Below, one piece after another: positions 1-9,200 of a DNA stretch of 11,836 nt (positions are counted from its first letter, which is position 1; the number at the start of each line of letters is the position of its first letter). Where the stretch lies: positions 1 to 11,836 of the forward strand of contig JAHDGT010000035.1 in the NCBI GenBank assembly GCA_020631675.1. Direction: 5' to 3'. Origin of the DNA: Bacteroidota bacterium. Its GTDB lineage: Bacteria > Bacteroidota > Bacteroidia > Chitinophagales > UBA2359. The notes under the pieces are model-generated. The model searched no databases, had not been told where the DNA came from, and saw only the letters and a list, made by a program, of their open reading frames with translations. The position numbers and the translations under genes were made by a program.

Positions 1-132
1 GAGGTAGCCATTTTTATGCCTGCCAGCGAAGCAGCGAACAGCACCCGAATTGGAATGGATAGCCCGGTACCCGCAGTAAAAGCTTGCGCTTTTATAGACC
101 CGAGACATGAGACTCGAGACTCGAGACGTTAG
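1..132 (+). CDS. Possible C-terminal tail of a convergent gene (doubtful)
   Basis: Frame 1 is open from the left edge to TAG at 130-132, coding 43 residues (EVAIFMPASEAANS... to ...ETRDSRR). If real, it would be the end of a plus-strand gene facing the giant gene. Against it: from about 67 on it runs through the inverted repeat and heptamer repeat, so the last 20 or so residues would be repeat-encoded, and the peptide matches no family I recognise. Another open plus-strand frame from the left edge stops at 60-62. Upstream sequence is needed to decide; this may be chance. Confidence 0.2.
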   Translation, partial: EVAIFMPASEAANSTRIGMDSPVPAVKACAFIDPRHETRDSRR

Positions 133-190
133 ACTTTCTGCTCGACATCGATTGTCTTAGTAAACTAGCGCAGGCTTTTATTGCGGGTAC
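67..190. repeat. 124-bp intergenic element with 23-bp imperfect terminal inverted repeats
   Basis: Positions 67-89 (GTACCCGCAGTAAAAG...) and 168-190 (...CTTTTATTGCGGGTAC) are inverted copies matching at 21 of 23 positions, extended by one more pair (90/167). The two non-identical positions (76/181 and 84/173) are both G-U wobbles if the plus strand is transcribed but A-C mismatches on the minus strand. The 76-base interior holds the heptamer repeat at 102-134. There is no T run after the right arm and no obvious target-site duplication. It could be a dispersed intergenic (REP- or MITE-like) repeat or a structured RNA; its function is unknown. Confidence 0.7.
102..134. repeat. Short heptamer tandem repeat (GAGACNN)
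   Basis: Four contiguous heptamers GAGACAT, GAGACTC, GAGACTC, GAGACGT are followed by a partial TAGAC. The repeat creates two overlapping-spaced CTCGAG palindromes. It lies in the loop of the inverted-repeat element. No protein or RNA function can be read from it. Confidence 0.8.
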
Positions 191-205
191 GCAGCATGAT
201 GAATA

Positions 206-253
206 AAAATAAAAAAGGCGATAAGATGAGAATTATCTCCTCTTATCGCCTTT
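206..253 (-). terminator. Rho-independent terminator of the giant gene
   Basis: A 13-bp perfect stem pairs 214-226 (AAAGGCGATAAGA) with 241-253 (TCTTATCGCCTTT). A further inner GAGA/TCTC pairing (228-231 with 236-239) closes a 4-base loop after one mismatch. Read on the minus strand the stem is followed by a T-rich run (complement of 206-216, TTTTTTATTTT). It starts 18 bases after the stop codon. The plus-strand side lacks a T run after the stem, so it acts mainly for the minus-strand gene. Confidence 0.93.
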
Positions 254-271
254 ACAATCAATCAATGGGAA

Positions 272-3200
272 TTATCTGACTAAGGAAACGTTTCCTTTGA
301 CCATTTCTTCAGTACCGTCGCTGTATAGTACACGTAGGTAGTAGACGTAGACGCTTACTTCTTGATCGATGCCTTTGAAAGTGCCATCCCAAGCGGTGTC
401 ACCTGGATTGGCGTCGCGGACGTGGTAGAGTTCTTGCCCCCAGCGGTTCCAGATGCTGAGTTCAAAGTGTACCACATTGGCGCCAACCGGTTGGAAGATA
501 TCATTCACACCATCGCCATTCGGGCTGAAGGCATTTGGAACAATAACTACATTAGGTTGAAGGACCGTGATGGTAACATCTGTCGAAACAGTACAACCGT
601 ATTCATCTGTAGCGACCACGGTATAAGTAGTTTGGGTCTGTGGCTGAACATTGGCATTTGCTTGATCGCCGATCAGATCACCATTTTCATCATACCATTC
701 GTAGCTGAATATAGTACCCAATAGTGCATTCGCATTCGCACTTAAAGTCACATCTTGTCCTGCTTGGACAGCAGTAGGTGTAGCCGTAGCGATGACGGTC
801 ACTTGATCTTCAGTAAGCGTTACCGAAACTATTTCACTGACACAAGTTGGATCATCTATATTGGCGGCTTGTACGTAGTAAGTACCCGCTTGAGTTGCTA
901 CGAAAGTATTGCCTGTAGCCAATAGGTTACCAGCAATTGGTGCATCGTACCAGTTCGCGACCGCTGTAGCTTCTACAATTACTTCAAATGCCGTAGTGTT
1001 CACCTCCTCCGCACAAACGATCAGATCGCCAACTGTGATCGTAGGGTCGGCTGGTTCTACACAGCTCACACAATCAATCACATCGATACTGAATTCGGCT
1101 ACATCATCTGGGCAAGGTGCTGTTCCGGCTAAAGTATAGGCGAATACAATGTTTCCTAAAGTATGCTCGAAGCTGTTGAAACTTCCTGTTGCGGCATCAA
1201 ATGCGCCAGCATCTGCCGTACCTGATAAAATTGACCAGCTACCACCTGTTTCTGCATCCGCAGAGAGCAAGGTGTTCAGATCCAAAGGTAAGGCTTCTGT
1301 ATTACATGCATCAGCACTATTGTCATCACCCGCATTAGGTCCATCAATGCTTCCAAATACCACTTCATCCGTATTGGTACAACCATTATCATTGTTGGTG
1401 ATGGTTAGCACGTATGTACCCGCTGCATCAACAGTTGGTGTTAAAGTAGTCGCATCTGAAACGATATTACCGTCAGCGGTTGTCCACTCAAAACTCAAGT
1501 CGCCGGTCGTAGTTGTAGCACCCGCTAAGACAATAGGTGTTTCACAAGCCACATCACCATCAACACCCGCATCAACAGTTGGTTGATCGATGAACTCTTC
1601 AATGACGACAGAAGCACTATCAGAGCAGCCATTATCATTATTAGTGATGGTCAGTACATAAGTACCTGCGGCATCAACGGTTGGTGTTAAGGTCGTTCCA
1701 TCAGAAACGATATTACCATCAGCGGTTGTCCACTCAAAGCTTAGATCTCCAGTTGTAGTAGAGGATCCAGAAAGAACAACTGTGCTGTTGACACAATCTA
1801 TATCAGCAGCAGTTCCAGCATTCACATTAGGCAGGTCGCTATCATCTGTGATGGTTACCGTAGCAGAATCAGAACAACCATTATCGCTATTGGTAATGGT
1901 AAGTGTATAGGTACCCGCTGCATCAACCGTTGGCGTTAAAGTGGTCGCATCTGAAACGATATTACCATCAGCGGTTGTCCACTCAAAGCTTAAAGTTCCT
2001 GTAGTTGTACTTGAACCCGCTAATACAATAGAAGTATTCGCACAATCCAGCGCGGCATCTACACCTGCCTCTACATTAGGAAGTGCTTGATCATCGGTAA
2101 TGACCACTGAACTTTGGGCATCACAACCAGAATCATTATTGGTGATGGTCAAGGTATAAGTACCAGCTGCATCAACAGTAGGTGTCAAGGAATCATCTCC
2201 CGAAACGATATTACCATCAGCGGTTGTCCAAGCAATAGCTATATCACCTGTTTCTGTTGTAGACCCTGCTAACACAATTGTGCTGGTCGTACAATTTAAG
2301 GCAGCATCATCGCCTGCATCCACATTCGGTAAGGAACCGTCATCCGTAATGGTAACGGTATCAGAATCCGTACAACCGTTGGTGTTATTGGTAATGGTTA
2401 AGGTATAAGTACCTGCACTATTGATGGTAGGTGCTAAAGTAGTCGCATCACTAGCGATGCTTCCATCGGCAGTCGTCCATTCAAAACTCAGATCACCAGT
2501 AGAAGTTGTAGCCCCTCCAAGTACTAGTGTTGGAGAAGTACAAGTCAATACTCCATCAGCACCCGCTTCCACATTAGGGAGGTCGCTATCATCCGTAATG
2601 ACGACATCATCGGTTGAAGTACAGCCGTTATCATTATTAGTGATGGTCAGCGTATATGTACCCGCCGCATCAATAGTTGGTGTTGCCGTATCGGCATCGG
2701 ATAAGATGTTGCCATCCGCAGTTGTCCAAGCATAGCTTAAGTCAGCGGTGCTTGGACTTGTAGCAGAAAGTGTCAATTCATCTGCCAAGCAAGTCAATAC
2801 ATCATCCGTACCAGCATTGATATCTGGTGCTGCAGAATCATCCGTCACCACTACATTATCGCTAGCAGAGCAACCATTAAGTGGGTTGGAGATCGTCAGC
2901 GTATAAGTACCCGCGGCGTTCACCGTTGGGGTTAAGGTGGTCGCATCAGCAGTGATGAAACCATCAGCAGTTGTCCATTGGTAAGTCAAGACACCGGTAG
3001 TCGTGCTTGAACCAGATAATACAATTGTTGGATCATTACAAGTGATCGTTGCGTCCGTACCCGCATCCACATTCGGCAGATCGCCATTCTGTCCCACTTC
3101 CACTTCATCCGTATTTGTACAACCGTTTACAGTATTGGTAACAGTTAAGGTGTAAATACCAGGGAGGTTGATCGTAGGATTTAAAGTTTCCTCATTGCCA

Positions 3201-6200
3201 TCAGCAACCACACCAGGGCCAGCCCAACTGTACTCGAATTCAGGTCCGGTATCAGAATCGTCGGCAGTAAGCGTTAGCTCTGTTACTTCACAAGTCAGAT
3301 CCGCATCTGCTCCAGCATCCGCATTCGGAGTCGTTGTATTCGCTGTTACGATTACCTCTTCTGTTGTAGCACAGGAATTATCGTTGTTTGTTAAAGTAGC
3401 CGTATAAGTACCCGCACTTGAAACCGTAGGTGTGAAAGAATCCGCACCGCTAAGAATTGTACCGTCCGCGCTTGTCCAGAGAATACCTACATCCGCAGTA
3501 GAAGTAGTGATGGCTGTTAATTCGATTTCTGTAGCGGTACAAGTTATTGTAGCAGCAGGAGAAAGAACAAGGTCTGGTGCGGTAAAATCTTCACTTACAA
3601 CCAAACCATCACTATTACTACAGCCGGTATCTTCGTTGGTTACAGTAAGCGTATAGGTTCCCGCAACACTTGCGCTAATATCCGTTGAGAAAGCATCACC
3701 AATGATCACTCCATCTAATGTAGTCCAGTGATAACTCAATGTACCTGTGCTTGAACTTGAGCCAGATAGGTCAACAGATAAATTATTACAGTCTAAAGAA
3801 ACATCCGCACCCGCATCAACGGTAGGAAGTGAGCCATCAGAATCAATGAATACCTCATCACTTGCTGAGCAGCCACTTGTGTTATTCGTAATGGTGATGG
3901 TATAAGTCCCTGGCGCATTGACCGTAGGTGTAAGCGAATCACCACCACTGGCGATATTACCATCAGTACTAGTCCATTCTATCGTTACATCTGTCGCATC
4001 CGTCGTAGAACCCGATAAAACTAACTCTGTTGTTACACAAGTTAATAATCCGTCAGTGCCTGCATTAGCATCCGGGGTGGTGAAATCTTGATTTACGACA
4101 AGCACATCACTATTAGAGCAGCCACTGGTATTATCCGTAATGGTCAGTGTATAGGAACCACCCGCATCAATGGTTGGTGTTAAAGAGGTCGCACCAGATA
4201 AGATGTTCCCATCAGCGGTCGTCCATTCAATGGTCAGATCCCCTGTACTTGTTGTGCTTCCACTCAAGATCAATTGTTCTTGATCGCAGTTGATCAAAGT
4301 AGCTGTACCCACATCCACATTCGGCAGATCTAAAGCTGCGGAAACAGTAATCTCATCCGTATTAGTACAATTAGTCGTATTGTTCGTTACGGTCAAGACG
4401 TAAGTACCAGCTGCATCCACTTCAGGTGTAAGGGTATCATCACCCGAAGTGATGTTACCATCAGCAGTCGTCCAAGAGATGGTCAGATCTCCCGTTGCCG
4501 TTGTAGACCCATTCAAGTTAGCAGTAGGCGCATCACAAGTCAAGGTGAAATCAGCCCCTGCACTAACAGTAGGTTGCGTCGCATCACCTGTTATAGTCAC
4601 CGCATCCGCGCTCACACAACCCGTAGTATTATTTGTGATCGTTAAAGTATAACTACCCGCCTGATCCACGTCAATACTTAAAGCATCCGCTGCCGTCAGA
4701 ATATTACCATCAGCAGTTGTCCACTCAAACACTAAATCACCCGTAGAAGTAGTAGAACCATTGATCGTTATAGTTGGGGTATCGCAAGTGATCGCTTGAT
4801 CCGCACCAGCTTCCACATCAGGTAGAGAACCATCTTGTGTTACTTCAACATCATCGGAATCACTACAACCATTTGCTAAATTAGTAACCGTTAAAGTGTA
4901 CATACCAGGAGCATCAACAGTAGGTGTAAGGGTATTCGTACCTGAGACGACACTTGGTCCATCCCATACGTAGATGATGTCCGAACCGGTGGCTGAGCCT
5001 GCACCATCTAAGGTCAAAGAGCTGGTCACACAAGTGATTTGTCCGCCTGTACCAGCTTCTACAGCAGGTAGGTCAAAGTCAGCAGTAACCTGCATAGCAT
5101 CCGCATTCGTACATCCGGTATCATTATCGGTGATCGTCAAGGTATAAGTACCGATCGCATCAACAGCAGGCGTCAAAGTATTCGCTCCAGAAACGATATT
5201 TCCATCAAATGTGGTCCACTCGAAAGTGATATCTCCAGTTGCTCCTGTAAAACCAAATAAGTCAATTTCACCTTCAGAACAAGTAATCACTGCATCTAAA
5301 CCTGCATTTATATCAGGTGGTGTAACGTTTTCTAATACTGTAACTGATTCCGAATCGCTACAACCATTATCCGTATTCGTAATACTTAGCGTATACGTAC
5401 CTGTAGCATCTACTATAGGAGTAGCAGTATCCGCACCCGAAACTATACTACCATCAGTGGTTGTCCATTCAAATAACAAGCTTCCTGTTGTTGTGCTTGA
5501 ACCAACTAATGTGACTTCCGAATCCGTACAAGTTAGGAATGCTGGGAAGGCAATATCAACGACTGGTAATGCGGCGTCAAAGCCCACTGTTACTTGATCA
5601 GAATCCGAGCAACCATTCAAGTTATCCGTGATCGTTAAAGTATAAGTACCACCCGCATCTATCGTTGGTGTTAAGGTCGTTTCACCAGATACAATGTTTC
5701 CATCTGTAGTTGTCCAAAGAATAGTGATTCCTGTTATAGTAGAAACACCAGCCAGTTGCGCCTGTGGGGTCGCACAACTCAAAGAGAAGTCCGCGCCCGC
5801 ATCAACTGCTGGTAGATCCGCATCAAGTGTAACAACGATATCATCCGTATTCGAGCAGCCGTTATCATTATTAGTGATTGTTAAGATGTAAGATCCAGCA
5901 GCATCAATAGTTGGTGTTAAAGTCGTAGCATCAGATACAATATTTCCATCTCCTGTGGTCCACTCAAAACTCAGGTTACCAGTATCGGTTGTGAATCCAC
6001 TTAAAGCAAGAGAAGTATTGATACAATCTATGGTTTCATCACCACCCGCATTAACATTCGGTAATACATCGTCACTAGCAATCACGACCGCATCCGAAGA
6101 CGCGCATCCCGTATCATTATTGGTGATCGTGATGGTATAAGTACCAGCTGCATCAACTTGAATCATTAAGCCATCTGTCGCACCAATGATGTTTCCATCC

Positions 6201-9200
6201 GCTGTCGTCCATTCGTAACTTAAACTGCCCGTAGTTGTTGTACTTGCGGTAACATCTATTACCGTATTCGTACAAGTTAAAGCAGCATCTAAGCCTGCAT
6301 CAATATTGGGAAGTGAGCCATCTTGAGTGACTTCCACATCATCTGTATCAAAGCAACCATTAGTGGTATTGGTAACCGTTAGCGTATAGATACCTGGCGC
6401 ATTAACCGTAGGAGTTAGTGTTGCTTCATTTCCATCTATTACCACACCTGGACCTGCCCAAGAATATTCATAATCCGCACCTGTGGAAGACCCTATACCG
6501 TCAAGCGTCAATTCTGTTACTGTACAGTTGATTTGACCTCCTGTACCTGCTTCAACAGTTGGCACATCCGTACTTGCCGCAACAGTCACCTCACTTGAAT
6601 CAGAACAGCCATTGTCATCATTGGTAATGGTTAAGGTATAAGTCCCCGCCGCATTCACAACAGGCGCTAAAGTAGTTTCACCACCTACAATATTACCATC
6701 AGCTGTCGTCCAAAGAATACTAATATTTCCAGTTTCTGTAGTTGATCCAGATAAGCTGAATGAAGAAACATCACAGCTGATCGTACTTGCAGTCCCTGCA
6801 TCCACATTTGGTAATGCAGCATCCATATTAACAGTAACATCAGCACTATCGCTACAGCCCGTCGCTGTATTTAAAACCGTTAAGGTATAAGTACCAGCAG
6901 CATCAACTGTTGGTGTTAATGTATTCTCATTGCCATCTAAAACAATATTGCCATCAGGGGTCGTCCAAGTATATGTAGCTCCAATAGAAATAGAAGAAGA
7001 ACCATTTAAAGAAGCAGAAGTAGTGCTACAGTTCAAGTCCACTGTAGAACCAGCACCAACTATAGGTAATACATTATCAGCGATCACCACTACATCATCT
7101 GTATCAGAACAACCAGTATCATTGTCTGTGATAGTCAATGTATAAGTACCCGCTGCGTCAACAGTTGGCGTTAGTGTGTCATCCCCAGATAAAATATTGC
7201 CATCCGCAGTTGACCAAGAGAAAGTATAAGATCCGGTTCCGGGGTTAGAACCCGCTAATGTCACTTCAGAAACATCACAAGTAACCGATGCACCTGCACC
7301 TGCATTCACTATAGGCGGTGTAGTAGCATCACCAACAACAACTGCCGCATTGGCCGCACAATCGGTATCCGTATTTGTGATGGTTAAGGTATAAGTACCC
7401 GGCTGATCAACGGTCGGTGTAAGTGTTGTCTCATCCGAAACGATATTACCATCAGCTGTTGTCCACAAGAATGTTAAGTTGCCTGTTGAAGTAGTACTAC
7501 CACTCAAAGTGAGTGTAGATACCGTACAAGTAATGTCTCCAGCAGTTCCTGCATTTACATTCGGTAAACCTGCATCCTGACTGACTACAACATCAGCACT
7601 ATCCGAACAGCCTGTAGCATCATTGGTGATGGTTAGGGTATACGTACCTGCTGCATCAATATTTGGCGTTAGGCTATTTTCATTGCCATCAATCAAAATA
7701 TTACCTCCGCCACTTGCTGACCAACTGAGGCTAAATCCTGCTCCAACATCTCCACTACCACTTAAACTCAATGTTGTCGTTAAACAAGTAAGGGTCTGGG
7801 GAGCACCTGCGTCGACATTAGGTAAAGTCAAGTCTTCGCTAACGTTTACTGTTGCTTGGTCTTCACAGCCAGTAACCGTATTGGTAATGGTTAAGGTATA
7901 AGCACCCGCAGCATCCACTGTAGGTGTCAAACTGTTCTCATTGCCATCAATGACAATATTACCATCAGGCGTAGTCCAAGCCAATGAATAATCCGTGCCT
8001 GTATCACCGCTTGCGGATAAACTTAAACTGGTATTGTTACAATCCAATTGAACAGGAATACCCGCATCAACAGATGGTAACACACTATTATCACCAATGG
8101 TCACCATAGCAGTAGCATCACAAGATGAAGCCGTATTAGTAACTGTCAATGTATAAGTACCTGCAGCATCAATAGTAGGTGTTAAAGTATTCCCACCTGA
8201 AACTATATTACCGTCAGTAGTCGTCCATGAATAAGTAATATCCATACCACTATCTCCAGTTCCTGCAAGTACAAGCGTTGTATTATTACAGTCTAAATCA
8301 GCAGGTCCTCCCGCATCCGCAGCTGGTATTGCCGCATCTTGAGAAATGACAACCGTTGCGGAATCAGAACAACCATTGCTAGCATTCGTAACGGTCAATG
8401 TGTAAGTACCTGCAGCGTCAATAGTCGGTGTTAAGGTGTTTTCATTACCGTCAATGACGATATTACCATCTGGAGTTGTCCAAGCATAACTAATATCGGA
8501 GCCACTATCCGCCGTTGCTGACAAGCTAAGTGTAGTGACACCGCAAGTTAGCGTAGCAGGTGAACCCGCATCAACACTTGGTAAGGAATTATTCTGACCA
8601 ATGGTAACAGTCGCAAAATCTTCACAACCCGTTACTGTATTCGTAATCGTCAAGGTATAGGTACCTGCGGCATCAACTGTTGGTGTTAAGGTATTCTCAT
8701 TGCCATCTACCACAATATTACCATCCGCCGTTGTCCAGGAGATGGAATAATCAGCTCCTGTATCTCCGCTACCTGCTAAGCTTAGTGTTGTAGCTGCACA
8801 AGTTAAGTCAGCTGCGGTTCCAGCATTAACAGTTGGTAAAGTACTATTATCACTAATTGTAACCGAAGAAGTCGCATCACAAGTAGAACCGGTATTGGTT
8901 ACCGTTAAGGTATAGGTGCCAGGTTCATCAATTGTTGGTGTCAAGGTATTGTCTCCAGATACGATATTACCATCTGTAGTCGTCCACTGATACGTTATAT
9001 CCACTCCACTATCACCGGTACCACTGATCGTTAAACTTGTATTATTACAGTCTAAACTCAAAGGTCCTCCTGCATTCGCAGCAGGTAAATCCGCATCTTG
9101 AGAAATCACGACCGTATCCGTGTCACTACATCCTGTTGTAGAGTTAGTAACCGTCAAAGTGTAAGTACCCGCAGCATCAATGGTAGGTGTCAAAGTATTC

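Noticed and set aside
67..190. Insertion sequence
   Set aside because: The element is only 124 bp, has no transposase frame and no visible target-site duplication; at most it could be a non-autonomous remnant.
67..190. Second transcription terminator
   Set aside because: The loop of about 76 bases is too long and neither side of the inverted repeat is followed by a T run on the relevant strand.
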